Of a DNA stretch of 64,000 bases, positions 16,148-25,257 are shown piece by piece. The DNA is taken from contig OY764903.1 in assembly GCA_963668605.1 (NCBI GenBank), positions 248,001 through 312,000 of the forward strand, read 5' to 3'. The notes under the pieces were generated by a model, which did not search any database, was not told the DNA's origin, and saw nothing but the letters and a program-made list of their open reading frames with translations. Positions within the stretch are counted from its first letter, which is position 1; every line of letters starts with the position of its first letter. This stretch comes from G963668605 sp963668605 (GTDB lineage: Bacteria > Acidobacteriota > Terriglobia > Bryobacterales > Bryobacteraceae). The translations under genes and the position numbers were made by a program.

Positions 16148-19100
16148 ATGTGGAAAGAATACCGACTGCAATTATTTTCCTGTCAGGAAAGCCGGAGCCG
16201 TCTTGGTCGAGCCGCCGGAACAGGGCGGCAAGCTGTTCGTCTGGCGCTCGCTGTCGTCCTGCTTTCGACGGCGCTCGCCGCGCAGATGCTCACCGGCACA
16301 ATGAGCGGTGAAGTCGCAGACCCGACCGGCGCCAAGATCGCCGGCGTTTCTGTTGCGGCCAAGAACCTGGACACAAACATCGTGTACCGAACCAAAGGCA
16401 ACGAAGCGGGCGTGTACGTGCTGCCGCTGCTGCCGACCGGGAAGTACGAGCTGACCGTGGAAGCTCCGGGCTTTCGATCTTTCGTACGAACCGGCCTGGC
16501 GCTCGGCGCCGAACAGCGTCTGCGCATTGATACGCAACTAACATTAGGCTCAGTCAGCGAAGCAGTCACAGTCAGCGGCGAGGCGCCCTTACTCAAGACC
16601 GAAGATGCGGCGCTAGGCACGCGCTTCAACGCCACAGCATTTGAAAATCTGCCCGTCTCGCGCACCGTAACGAACGTGCTGCGCACTGCGCCCGGTGTCG
16701 TCCCCAACCCCACCGGATACGGCAACGGAGTGGCCGATGGCGATATCAATGGAGGGCGCGCCGGCACCAGCAGCATCCTGGTGGACGGTGTCGGTACGGA
16801 GTTCTCGAATCTGAACGTCAATGGCGGTGGCTCCGCGCAACCAGGGTATCTGCCCATCCTCGAAGCCGTCGACGAGGTCATCATTCAGACTGCCAACTAC
16901 AGCGCGGAAACCGGCCGCGGCGGCGCTTCGGTCCAGATCACGACGCGCCCCGGCACCAACAAATTCCACGGTGGCGTATTCCATTTTTTCGAAAACGACA
17001 AGCTGAACGCCAACTCATTCTTCAACAATCTCACCGGAAATGATCGCCCTCAGCAGCGCTACAACCTGTTCGGTGGAATGCTGGGCGGCCCGGTTTTCAT
17101 CCCGAAGATCTACGACGGCCATAACCGCACGTTCTTTACCTTCGCCTACGAAGGAACCCGGCAGATCAGCTATGCCAACAGGATCTCCACCGTGCCCTCA
17201 CCCGCTATGCGCACAGGAGATTTCAGCGGACTCGCCACGGTCTTCGATCCTGCCTCCTTCCAGCCTGCCGGTGGAGGCGCCTTTTCCGCCATGGCGTTTC
17301 CGGGCAACAAGATTCCCTCCACACGTTTCGCCGCGCAATCGACCGCCATGCTGCCGTACTATCCGGCGCCGAATCAGCCGGGGTCGGTGGCAAACTATTC
17401 GTATCTTCAGAGCTTGCCTTACACAACGGACACTATCAACATGCGCGGCGATCATACGTTCAGCGATAAGAACCGGGTCAGCGTGCGATATGGGCGCATT
17501 TCAAACGTGAGCGGGGGGCCGCTCGTGTTTCCCGGTCCGGCTGGCGCGGGCAGCGATTCGCTGTACAAGAACGCAACTAACCTGCTCCAGAACTTGTCCG
17601 CTTCCCATACCTATGTCTTTACGCCCGCTGTTTTGAACGATTTCCGCTTCGGCTACTACCACGTCTACGAAACGCTGGCCGTTCCCGGCCAGTCCGAGGG
17701 CTGGGCCCAGAAAGTCGGCTTCCCGCAGATTCAACCCGACAAGTTTCCGGGCGTCAGCCTGACCACTTATGCGGCGTTCGGCGGCGGCAATATCATGAAT
17801 TCGTACCCGGCGCGCAATTTCGACATTGCTGATGCGGTCACGGTGATCCGGGGACGCCACTCGTTCAAAATCGGTGGCCAGTACCGGACCCTGGTGTTCC
17901 TGGACGGTCGGGGCATAGGTGTTTCATTCGCGTTCGATACCCAAGCCACGTATAACCCGCTTACCGCCGCCACGCGAGCATCCACGGGAAACAGCTTCGC
18001 CAGTTTCGTGCTGGGCCTGCCCTCAAACACAACGACTACGGCTCGCCAGTCCGATTATTTCCGGTTCCGCGAGAAGTATTTTGGAGCTTTCGTGCAGGAC
18101 GACTTCAAAGTCAACAGCCGGCTCACCCTGAATCTTGGCTTGCGCTGGGAAACTACCACGCCGCGCACCGAGGACAATGACCTGCAAACAGTCTTTAACC
18201 TGCGGACATTGACAGTGGATGTTGCGGGTCAAAACGGGTATCCGCGCTCGCTCCACGACGCAAACTACCTCAACTTCGGCCCGCGTTTTGGATTCGCCTA
18301 TGCAGCCGCCAAGAACACGGTGGTACGCGGTGGCTACGGACTTTTCTATCTGGCCACGGACGTGACCGGTAACACGTTTACCTCGCCCGGCCCGGGCCAG
18401 AGCAGCAATACCTATGTGGCGAACGGAGCGGCCAACCTTTTCCCCGTCACCTTCGCCAACTTCGCCAGCATGGTCCAACTCCCCACGCTCGGTGGGCCGA
18501 TCGTCGTCAATCCCAATGTCGCCGTAAGCTGGATGCCACACCCATTTCCCAACGCTCACCAACAGCAGTGGAATCTCACTATTCAGCGGCAACTGCCGCG
18601 GGGAGTGCTGGCTGAACTTGGTTATGTGGGCAATCACGCCAGCCACCTCGAATTCAGCCGCAACCTCAACCAGATCTCTCTCGCCAATCTCACCGCCCCC
18701 GGTTTTGCGACGCAGCAATCCCGGCGGCCGTACCCCACAGTGGGCAACATCAACACGCAACGCAACGACCCAATGGGCGACTCGAATTACCATGCGTTGC
18801 AGTCGCGCCTGCAGAGGCGTCTGGCTGCGGGCATCGGTTTCGACGTCGCATACACATTCAGTAAGGTGATCGATAATTCTTCCGATGTGGCTGGCTTCCG
18901 GCAGGCCAACATCGTTACTGCGCCGCAGGATAACTACAATCTACGGGCGGAGAGGTCGCTCGCCACATTCAACCGCACGCATTCCCTCACGTTCAATACG
19001 ATCTGGGAAATTCCGGTGGGCCACGGGCGCCGCTTCCTCAAGGGCGGAGGCGTCTCCGACGCCGTGCTCGGCGGGTGGACTCTGAGCACAATTACCGCCG

Positions 19101-19525
19101 CATACAGCGGCCTGCCGCTGGTGATGGGAGTGGCCAACGCGAATGCCATCACAAACACGATGGGCGGCTCGCTTCGCCCCAACCGCCTGGCTTGCGCCGC
19201 GCTGCCGGGCTCGCAGCGTTCTATCGCCAACTGGTTCGACGCGAACGCATACGCCGCACCGTCGCCGAACACGTTCGGGAACACGTCGCGCACGGAGACT
19301 TGCGTGAAAGCGCCCGGGATGGTGAACGTCGATCTGCTGCTGGCCAAGCAATTCCGGATCACAGAGGCGTTGCGCCTGAATATGCGCGGTGAGTTTTTCA
19401 ACGCCCTCAACCATTTCAATCCGGGCCAACCGAACAGCACGGTCGGCAATGCCGCAATTGGGCGAATTACTTCTGCGCAGAATGGTGCACGGGTAGTGCA
19501 GGCATCGCTACGGCTAACGTTTTAA
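16148..19525 (+). CDS. Oar-like TonB-dependent receptor
   Basis: 1,125 residues. An N-terminal signal region ends near LALAVVLLSTALAAQ; it is followed by a carboxypeptidase-regulatory/Cna-B-like domain (GTMSGEVADPTGAKIAGVSV to YELTVEAPGFRSFVRTGL, about residues 50-125), a TonB plug domain (LPVSRTVTNVLRTAPGVVP, ILVDGVGTEFSNLN) and a long outer-membrane beta-barrel ending in LRLTF, with the terminal Phe barrel signal. Blocks such as FFTFAYEGTRQ, SLPYTTDTINMRGDH and NFGPRFGFAYA are typical of the acidobacterial family. These proteins are thought to import or bind large glycans or other polymers; the substrate cannot be read from sequence. The start has GAGAGG upstream. It is monocistronic. Confidence 0.88.
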   Translation: MWKEYRLQLFSCQESRSRLGRAAGTGRQAVRLALAVVLLSTALAAQMLTGTMSGEVADPTGAKIAGVSVAAKNLDTNIVYRTKGNEAGVYVLPLLPTGKYELTVEAPGFRSFVRTGLALGAEQRLRIDTQLTLGSVSEAVTVSGEAPLLKTEDAALGTRFNATAFENLPVSRTVTNVLRTAPGVVPNPTGYGNGVADGDINGGRAGTSSILVDGVGTEFSNLNVNGGGSAQPGYLPILEAVDEVIIQTANYSAETGRGGASVQITTRPGTNKFHGGVFHFFENDKLNANSFFNNLTGNDRPQQRYNLFGGMLGGPVFIPKIYDGHNRTFFTFAYEGTRQISYANRISTVPSPAMRTGDFSGLATVFDPASFQPAGGGAFSAMAFPGNKIPSTRFAAQSTAMLPYYPAPNQPGSVANYSYLQSLPYTTDTINMRGDHTFSDKNRVSVRYGRISNVSGGPLVFPGPAGAGSDSLYKNATNLLQNLSASHTYVFTPAVLNDFRFGYYHVYETLAVPGQSEGWAQKVGFPQIQPDKFPGVSLTTYAAFGGGNIMNSYPARNFDIADAVTVIRGRHSFKIGGQYRTLVFLDGRGIGVSFAFDTQATYNPLTAATRASTGNSFASFVLGLPSNTTTTARQSDYFRFREKYFGAFVQDDFKVNSRLTLNLGLRWETTTPRTEDNDLQTVFNLRTLTVDVAGQNGYPRSLHDANYLNFGPRFGFAYAAAKNTVVRGGYGLFYLATDVTGNTFTSPGPGQSSNTYVANGAANLFPVTFANFASMVQLPTLGGPIVVNPNVAVSWMPHPFPNAHQQQWNLTIQRQLPRGVLAELGYVGNHASHLEFSRNLNQISLANLTAPGFATQQSRRPYPTVGNINTQRNDPMGDSNYHALQSRLQRRLAAGIGFDVAYTFSKVIDNSSDVAGFRQANIVTAPQDNYNLRAERSLATFNRTHSLTFNTIWEIPVGHGRRFLKGGGVSDAVLGGWTLSTITAAYSGLPLVMGVANANAITNTMGGSLRPNRLACAALPGSQRSIANWFDANAYAAPSPNTFGNTSRTETCVKAPGMVNVDLLLAKQFRITEALRLNMRGEFFNALNHFNPGQPNSTVGNAAIGRITSAQNGARVVQASLRLTF

Positions 19526-19824
19526 AGCTTCTCTATGGGTTCGGGGACAGGTTCGGGAGGTCTACATACGCCGACCGATCTCCGGTTGACCCCGAGATGA
19601 GATTTTGCCAAATTCAGGCGGCCCGTCGTTAGCGTTGGTTCATCCACCCAGCAACGGCGATCAGCACAAACCGGAATGGATCGAGAACTCTGTAGTTCTT
19701 CAAAACTCATTCTTGCGAGCGCCGGCCTGCGGTAGGGAAGCATCGCAGATTCATGCAGGTCCGGTTTTCGGATCCTACCGGGATCAGTGCCCCGGTGCGG
19801 GATTCGGGCTAGAATGTCGACTGC

Positions 19825-20721
19825 ATGAGAACTGCTTCTGTTTTCGGGATACTTCTGGTGATGGCGGCGCACGCGCAGTCGCCGATCAGACACGTCCTGG
19901 TCGTCGGCTACGACGGTATGAGCCCGAACGGAGTCCAAGCGGCAAAAGCCCCGGTGATAGGGCGGGCCCGCGTCCAGGGATCGTACTCGTGGCACGCGCG
20001 CGGCGTGATGCCCACTTCTAGCAGCCCCAACTGGGCATCCATGATCATGGGCGCTGGACCCGAGCAGCACGGCATCACGTCCAACGACTGGATGCCGGAC
20101 AAGTTCGACATCGCACCCACTGTAAAAGGCCCCGGCGGAATCTTCCCCACGATCTTCGGAATCCTGAGGGAGCGGGAACCGAAGTCCGATATTGCAATTT
20201 TCCACGAGTGGGAGGGCTTCGCCCGGCTGGTGGAACCCGGCGCGGCCACGCGGGTGGACCATCCCGGAAAGCGCGACGCGGATGAGACCGTGCGCCGTGC
20301 CGTGGCCTACATCGCCGGGCACAAGCCGCGCCTCACGTTCGTTCACCTGGACCTGATCGACCACGCGGGACACAAATTCGGCCACGGCAGTCCCGAGTAC
20401 ATCGCAGCCATCGAAAAGGCCGATATGCTTACGGGGCTAATTCTCGCCGCGGTGGAGAAGGCCGGAATGACGCCGTATACGCTGGTCGTGTTGACCGCGG
20501 ACCACGGCGGTCTCGGGAAGAAGCACGGCGGAGCGACGATGGCCGAAATCGAGATCCCCTGGATCATCTACGGACCAGGCGTCGCGAAAGGCCGCGAACT
20601 CCGCAGCCTCATCAATACCTACGACACGGCTGCGACCCTCGCTTATGTGCTGCGCGTCGAACCGCCTGCGGCGTGGATCGGCAAACCGGTGATGGAGGCG
20701 TTCGCGAGCGGCTCACGGTGA
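19825..20721 (+). CDS. exported alkaline phosphatase-superfamily protein (type I phosphodiesterase/pyrophosphatase-like)
   Basis: 298 residues with an N-terminal signal (MRTASVFGILLVMAAHAQS). Metal-site motifs of the alkaline phosphatase superfamily are visible: Asp in VVGYDGMSP (about residue 30), the nucleophile region TSSSPNWASMIMG (about 68) with GPEQHGITSNDW, then HLDLIDHAGHKFGHGS (about 175), TADHGGLGKKHGG (about 230) and a final IPWIIYGPG. The order matches nucleotide pyrophosphatase/phosphodiesterase-type enzymes, which hydrolyse phosphate mono- or diesters in the periplasm. The length is short for the family but all motifs are present. A 299-bp non-coding stretch precedes it. Confidence 0.8.
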   Translation: MRTASVFGILLVMAAHAQSPIRHVLVVGYDGMSPNGVQAAKAPVIGRARVQGSYSWHARGVMPTSSSPNWASMIMGAGPEQHGITSNDWMPDKFDIAPTVKGPGGIFPTIFGILREREPKSDIAIFHEWEGFARLVEPGAATRVDHPGKRDADETVRRAVAYIAGHKPRLTFVHLDLIDHAGHKFGHGSPEYIAAIEKADMLTGLILAAVEKAGMTPYTLVVLTADHGGLGKKHGGATMAEIEIPWIIYGPGVAKGRELRSLINTYDTAATLAYVLRVEPPAAWIGKPVMEAFASGSR

Positions 20722-20804
20722 GGACGGATGTTTACAGATTGACGAACCCTACGAACCCAACCCAGCCTAATTCGACCAGTTCGCGATGTTGCTCGAACCC
20801 GCAG

Positions 20805-20883
20805 GCTGATGGCTTCGCCGTCTACCCGACGTGGCGCAGACACGCATGTCTGCCGCCTCGACAATCGTGTCGAGGCGCTGGCC
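20805..20883 (+). repeat. 79-bp direct repeat, left copy
   Basis: Runs from GCTGATGGCTTCGCCG to GAGGCGCTGG, and recurs nearly identically at 22432-22509. It contains two palindromes: CAGACA/TGTCTG with a 4-base loop, and CCTCGACA/TGTCGAGG with a 4-base loop. The two copies flank the IS4-type element, but outside its target duplication. Confidence 0.75.
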
Positions 20884-20956
20884 CGGGTGTGCACTCGACC
20901 ACGGTTCTCACAATTTCAGATCCGACTTGATACTCAGATGTGGGGCAGGTTGTTAA

Positions 20957-22366
20957 CCCAATGTCACTTAGTTTTCGAGGCTTTCGGTATAGCCAAAACA
21001 TTCCATTGAGGTTATGTTTTGGATATGGATGCAACTGCGTTGTTTGGGCTGTACCTGGATTTGGCGACGGCTGAGTTGTTTCGCTCGCTGCAGAAGCAGT
21101 TGCAGTTGACCGTGCGGAGCGGGATCTATTCGGCGCGTGTGGTGTTGTGGATGATGATCAACCAACGACTGCAAGCCCGGGGGACATTGGCCAGCAGCGT
21201 GGAGCAACTGGTGCAAGGCCGCTTCGATGCCTTGCTGAGCCGGTGTAAGCGGGTCGAAGAGCGCAAGATTGCTCTTTCCACCGGGGGCTATTGCCAAGCG
21301 CGCCAACGCTTGCCCAAACTGTTGGTGAGCCGCACTATGGACGAACTCATCGAACGTCTCCGCAAGCGCCTGTTAGAGTCAGCACCGGTGCTCGCCCAGC
21401 GGGTTTATTTGTTGGACGGATCCTCGCTGCAGTTGGAGCATGAGCCGGAACTGCTGCAGGCCTTTCCGCTGGCGAGCAATCCGCGTCACAAATCGCATTG
21501 GCCGCTGCTGCGGTTTGTAGTGTTGCACGACTTGGAGACGGCTTTAGCGGAACGCCCCTACTGGGGCCCCATGAATGGCCCCGAGGCCGTCAGTGAACAG
21601 GCGCTGGCGGAGCGCGCCATGCGGCATGTACCGGCGCGTTCGGTGATTGTGGGGGATCGCAATTTCGGGATCTTCTCCACGGCCTATAGTGCTCAGCAGC
21701 GAGGGCTGGGGGTGGTCTTGCGCTTGACTGCGGTGCGAGCGAAATCGCTCCTGGGCCGTCCGATCCCGATCCAGGGTGATTATCCCGTCTGTTGGCGGCC
21801 CAGCCGGTGGGACGGCGGCAAGGCGCAGCGAGCTTGGACGGCCGATGCGAGCCTGCCAGGACGCCTGATTGCCTGGCGCGTGGGTCGCGGCAAACACCAG
21901 CAGTGGCTGCATCTGTTCACGACCTTGTCGCTGCCGGCGGAGGAGGTGGTGGAACTGTATGGCCGCCGCTGGCGGATCGAAACCGACCTGCGCAGTTTGA
22001 AACAGACGATCCGCCTGCAACGCATCGCGGCACAATCGACCGACACGATGGAAAAGGAACTGCTGGTTGCGGTGATGGCCTACAACCTGGTGCGCGCGCT
22101 CATGTTTCAGGCCGCGCAACGAGCCAGAATCGATCCACGGGAGTTGAGCTTTACCTATGCCTGCAATATTGTGCTCGATGGCTATCCCAAAGTTCTGGCC
22201 GCCCGGACGGCCAAACAACAGCAGCAGGAACTCCATCGGATCGTGGCTCTGGTGGCGCGCTGCCGGCTCCCCAAACGCACCAAACGCCGCTCGTATCCGC
22301 GAGAAGTTTGGGGGCGCGGCTACCGGTTCCCCAGCAAGCAAGTGGGGAAAACTAAGTGACATTGGG
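20957..22366 (+). mobile_element. IS4-family insertion sequence (1,410 bp)
   Basis: Perfect 20-bp terminal inverted repeats CCCAATGTCACTTAGTTTTC at both ends. The target duplication TTGTTAA (7 bp) is at 20950-20956 and 22367-22373. Joining the flanks recreates GCAGGTT-GTT-AACCTGC, so the element entered the loop region of a short palindrome. One intact transposase gene fills it. Confidence 0.88.
21025..22359 (+). CDS. IS4-family transposase
   Basis: 444 residues, full length. Catalytic residues of the DDE fold: D in YLLDGSSLQLEH (about residue 133), D in SVIVGDRNFGIFS (about 211) and E in the YREK signature YGRRWRIETDLRSLK (about 320). ATG 21025 is used; a TTG two codons upstream lies better spaced from GAGG and could be the true start. 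The stop overlaps the right inverted repeat (TAAGTGACATTGGG), so gene and element end together. No disruption is seen, so the element may be active. Confidence 0.88.
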   Translation: MDATALFGLYLDLATAELFRSLQKQLQLTVRSGIYSARVVLWMMINQRLQARGTLASSVEQLVQGRFDALLSRCKRVEERKIALSTGGYCQARQRLPKLLVSRTMDELIERLRKRLLESAPVLAQRVYLLDGSSLQLEHEPELLQAFPLASNPRHKSHWPLLRFVVLHDLETALAERPYWGPMNGPEAVSEQALAERAMRHVPARSVIVGDRNFGIFSTAYSAQQRGLGVVLRLTAVRAKSLLGRPIPIQGDYPVCWRPSRWDGGKAQRAWTADASLPGRLIAWRVGRGKHQQWLHLFTTLSLPAEEVVELYGRRWRIETDLRSLKQTIRLQRIAAQSTDTMEKELLVAVMAYNLVRALMFQAAQRARIDPRELSFTYACNIVLDGYPKVLAARTAKQQQQELHRIVALVARCRLPKRTKRRSYPREVWGRGYRFPSKQVGKTK

Positions 22367-22431
22367 TTGTTAACCTGCGGCCGATTGGCAATCGGCCTGC
22401 TGACTCTCGTGGGCTAAACAGGTCGGGTCAA

Positions 22432-22509
22432 GCTGATGGCTTCGCCGTTTACCCGACGTGGCGCAGACACGCATGTCTGCCGCCTCGACAATCGTGTCGA
22501 GGCGCTGGT
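22432..22509 (+). repeat. 79-bp direct repeat, right copy
   Basis: Nearly identical to 20805-20883, including both internal palindromes. It is separated from it by the IS4-type element and about 210 bp of other sequence. Confidence 0.75.
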
Positions 22510-22527
22510 CCAGATTTGCCCTCAACC

Positions 22528-22564
22528 GGCTCATGACAACCGTATTAGGCTGTTGTCATGAGCC
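22528..22564. repeat. 13-bp inverted repeat (hairpin)
   Basis: GGCTCATGACAAC and GTTGTCATGAGCC form a perfect 13-bp stem around an 11-base loop, immediately beyond the 3' end of the IS21 remnant. It could be a terminator or the junction of two element ends; there is no U-tract. Confidence 0.6.
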
Positions 22565-22580
22565 TCAGGACCTTGCCGGT

Positions 22581-23156
22581 TCATCGAGAAAGATAGCCGC
22601 GCAGAATCTTCTTCACCAACGATGCCATGTTGTCGCAGCGAATCGTGCGGAACACGCCATGGAAATACGCGAACGCCTTCTCGTGCGCTTCGAGCAACGC
22701 TTGCTGCGTTGCCTGTGTGTAGGCGCAATGAAAGGCATCGCCGGAGGCCATGCTGCGCATCGCAAAAAAGTACAGCTTCTGCGCCTCGCCGCTCAGTTTC
22801 ACGTTTGCTTCGTACCAATCCACCTGCGCTTCCCGGCCCCAGTGATAACTCTGCGGCACGAACACTTTGGATGCGCTCAGGCCCATCTTCCGCTTCCGTT
22901 GCCGCACGTGGCGCCGCACTTGCGATTCTGAAATCGCATGCTCCAGGTGCTCGGCGCGCAAGCGCATCCAGATCCGATGCGCCGTGTTCCGCTGCTTTCT
23001 CGGAGCTTCCTGATCCGGCTCCAGCATGCGGTCGATGTACTCTGCTACCGGACCCAACTTTGGCTTAACCCGCTGGCTGAGTTTTCGTTCCAGCGGGATT
23101 GCGCTGGCGACCGCCTGCCGCACCATCCGCCGCTGCACGCGGACTTTTTGCCTCAA
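22581..23156 (-). pseudogene. istA: IS21-family transposase (IstA) remnant
   Basis: 191 codons with IS21 IstA features: the HTH tail VRVQRRMVRQAVASA, PRKQRNTAHRIWMRL, RRHVRQRKRKMG, the catalytic-domain opening GREAQVDWYEANV (first Asp), and IRCDNMASLVKKILRGY (second Asp region, usually RYDN). Both ends are missing: the family's first helix-turn-helix is absent at the N-terminus, and the C-terminal half, including the catalytic Glu, is lost after LRGY. No IstB helper ATPase is nearby. It is therefore an inactive fragment. Confidence 0.75.
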
Positions 23157-23262
23157 CTACGTAGAGGTACATCGCGTCGTACGTGCTCTTTGCCAGCACG
23201 TCCAAGCTATGCCTGCGTCCTTCTTGATCCTTGACGCTGACGGTGCACCAGCGTTCAGGCAC
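23147..23262 (-). pseudogene. N-terminal fragment of a small conserved hypothetical
   Basis: The first 38 codons read MPERWCTVSVKDQEGRRHSL and then DVLAKSTYDAMYLYVVEAK, which looks like the start of a small beta-rich protein seen in acidobacterial genomes. It then runs out of family character where the IS21 remnant begins. It was probably truncated when the IS21 element inserted. Recognition is from memory and weak. Confidence 0.3.
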
Positions 23263-23440
23263 GCTTCCAGTATAGGCGAAGAAAAGGGCGAATCATGAGT
23301 GCAAAAAGCTATCGCCCGCCGGACGGTTCCTGGACGGCGGCGATCCGAGGTACTACACCTTTGACCGCCTGTGGCTGGACGGAGTGGAGTGGATCTGCGA
23401 ATATACACAGATCAGGTAATACACTCGGTTCACCACACGC

Positions 23441-24325
23441 TTACTTGCGTAATCTGGCGCTCCGAGAGGGTTTGCGAAGTGCTATTGCCACCCGACTTAT
23501 CCAGTTGCCAATGTGGAACACTCTCGTGTACTGTTTCGCGAACTGATCCCGAAGTTCGCCCTTAGTGAGACCGACGATAGTCCTCCATTCCTGGGGGAGT
23601 ATGTACGTAGCATTTCCTTCGACCGGACATTCCAAGACCACACGATTGGAATAGCTAAATTCAAACACGACATAGCCGAGCCACGATTCCTCCCCGACGT
23701 AACATCTGACGGGGTTGAGAAGGTCGATCTCCTCCAGCCGTGACGGACGGATTTGCTGTCCATTCACACCGGACGTAAATTTGTGCGCTGTCTTGCGGCA
23801 GTGGGCAATCACCTGCGCAATACTCCAGCTTCCTGGCGGCAGAAGCACAAAAGGTAGGCGCTGCGTTTGGACTTGAAGTGCTGGCGCTTTGGCCGCTGGG
23901 TGCATGTCGCTAAGATGAAGTTTCATCCGGAACTTCGAAATCCACAAGTCGCATTTTGGACATTGACGGAGAGTATCCTGGCGGGGAAAAGCAGGTGTCG
24001 GAGCGACGCCCGTCGGAGGCGCTTGGCGAGCAACTACAGGAACGGACGGTCCGATTGGACTGGTCCCATCCGGATGAGTTCGAGCCCAGCGCTCTGCGTG
24101 TAAGCCTCCCCCGTGACTTCGCCAGATTTCGATAGCTTGGGCGTGAGTGACTTGATCGGACCAGCCGAGGACAGCGAAACATTCGGGACAAACCCATGGT
24201 GAATTATCCATCTCGGTACTGATTGTATACGGCAAAGAGACCATAATGTTTGGATATTCAAAGAAGGTGTCACTGGCGGCATGACTTCTTAATCGTTCGA
24301 GAAACTTACGCATGCTAAGCTGCAA
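23441..24325 (-). CDS. orphan zinc-finger-like hypothetical protein
   Basis: 294 residues, or 290 if the second Met (MRKFLERLRSH) is the start. Two potential zinc sites are visible: CPECFAVLGW near residue 46, and a C2H2-like CPKCDLWISKFRMKLHLSDMHP near residue 121. The middle is proline-rich (about residues 85-112). The C-terminal 130 residues carry no motif I recognise (PSRLEEIDLLNPVRCYV, VVFEFSYSNRVVLEC, LPQEWRTIVGLTKGEL). C2H2 fingers are uncommon in bacteria. The gene lies between an IS21 remnant and a REP/RAYT element with no operon partner, and its base composition looks less GC-rich than its neighbours; horizontal acquisition is likely. Confidence 0.5.
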   Translation of the reverse strand: MQLSMRKFLERLRSHAASDTFFEYPNIMVSLPYTISTEMDNSPWVCPECFAVLGWSDQVTHAQAIEIWRSHGGGLHAERWARTHPDGTSPIGPSVPVVARQAPPTGVAPTPAFPRQDTLRQCPKCDLWISKFRMKLHLSDMHPAAKAPALQVQTQRLPFVLLPPGSWSIAQVIAHCRKTAHKFTSGVNGQQIRPSRLEEIDLLNPVRCYVGEESWLGYVVFEFSYSNRVVLECPVEGNATYILPQEWRTIVGLTKGELRDQFAKQYTRVFHIGNWISRVAIALRKPSRSARLRK

Positions 24326-24371
24326 CCTTAAGCTTCGTCCGGAACCTTAATCTGGTACGCCAAGGGAACCC

Positions 24372-24418
24372 AACAGCCTGACACGAGCAGTTGACGATTT
24401 TGCCCAAACACGCAGACA
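24372..24418 (-). repeat. REP-like repeat, left flank of RAYT remnant
   Basis: Reverse complement begins TGTCTGCGTGTTTGGG and ends CTCGTGTCAGGCTGTT. It is in inverted orientation to the copy at 25045, with the transposase remnant between them. Confidence 0.65.
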
Positions 24419-24467
24419 CCTTCGCTGGATTTCGAATTCCGAGCCCTTCGGCGGTCCGAATTTCGCC

Positions 24468-24994
24468 TCAACTTACGAAAGCTTGGACTTGCGGCTCCTT
24501 TTCGCAGCCCCATTTCCTTCACACCCGCTGAAACTGCTCTTCAAACCGCGCGACGTACTGGTCCCCCCCAAATGGCCGGCCTGATATGTGCAGCGCCGCA
24601 GCAGGCGCGTGTCCAGCGGATCCTCGGGCGTCGCCAGCAATTCGGCCCAGCCTTCCGCACCGCCATTCGCGGCCCAAAAGTTCTTATCCAGCAATGAGTA
24701 ACGGTCTTTGGCGAGCCCAGGTGCGCGGCGGCGCTTAACCATTTACTCCTCCGGGCGTTCGAGGAGAGCCGCTCGTACCGGGTTCTCGCGCTCTGGAACC
24801 ACAACAAAATGCACATGATTGTCCATCAGGCACCAGGCCAGCACACGGACGCCGGCGTCGTTGAGGTTTTGGAGCATGAGCCGCAGACACGTCGATCTGC
24901 CGGAATCGGTGAAGAAAACCCGTGGGCGGTTTGTGCCCCGCTGGGTGATGTGATAGGCATGGCCGGGCAGGACGCAACGTTGATTTCTAAGCAT
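24468..24994 (-). pseudogene. RAYT (REP-associated tyrosine transposase) remnant
   Basis: The start MLRNQRCVLPGHAYHITQRG and the HUH motif WCLMDNHVHFVVVPE identify a Y1/TnpA_REP-type transposase. Decay is clear: sequence jumps from VVVPERE straight to NPVRAALLERPEE (an internal deletion of roughly 60 residues, since these blocks are normally far apart and include the catalytic Tyr region), a TAA follows PEE, the frame shifts near LRRCTY, and in the shifted frame GRPFGGDQYVARFEEQFQRV is followed by TGA. RAYTs normally move or maintain REP sequences, and this one lies between two inverted REP-like copies. Confidence 0.75.
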
Positions 24995-25044
24995 TCCGCC
25001 TAAATAGTGCGGGAAAACCGCCAAAATCTCCAAAGTGTTAGAGC

Positions 25045-25094
25045 TGTCTGCGGGTTTGGGTGAAATCGCAAACCGTATCAGTGAGCGGTTCGCC
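25045..25094 (+). repeat. REP-like repeat, right flank of RAYT remnant
   Basis: TGTCTGCGGGTTTGGGTGAA and then ATCGCAAACCG match the reversed left copy; the second half (GTATCAGTGAGCGGTT) is more diverged. Confidence 0.55.
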
Positions 25095-25257
25095 CTCTGG
25101 TTTCTCCGGTTGGCAGGTCGGCGCTGTTGACGGCCCCGTGCAACATGGGATCCCATCGTGGACAGCCCGGTTGAGAGAGTGGGCACGCGAACTCGCAAAG
25201 TAATATCATGAGCTTTCGGTCCCATTTTCAAATAGATCCAAAGACCGCAGCCGACCT

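Noticed and set aside
24480..24520. In-frame TGA in the RAYT remnant as a second selenocysteine codon.
   Set aside because: The gene also carries a deletion, a frameshift and a TAA, and the position (QRV-TGA-RKW) is not a redox site. It is ordinary decay.
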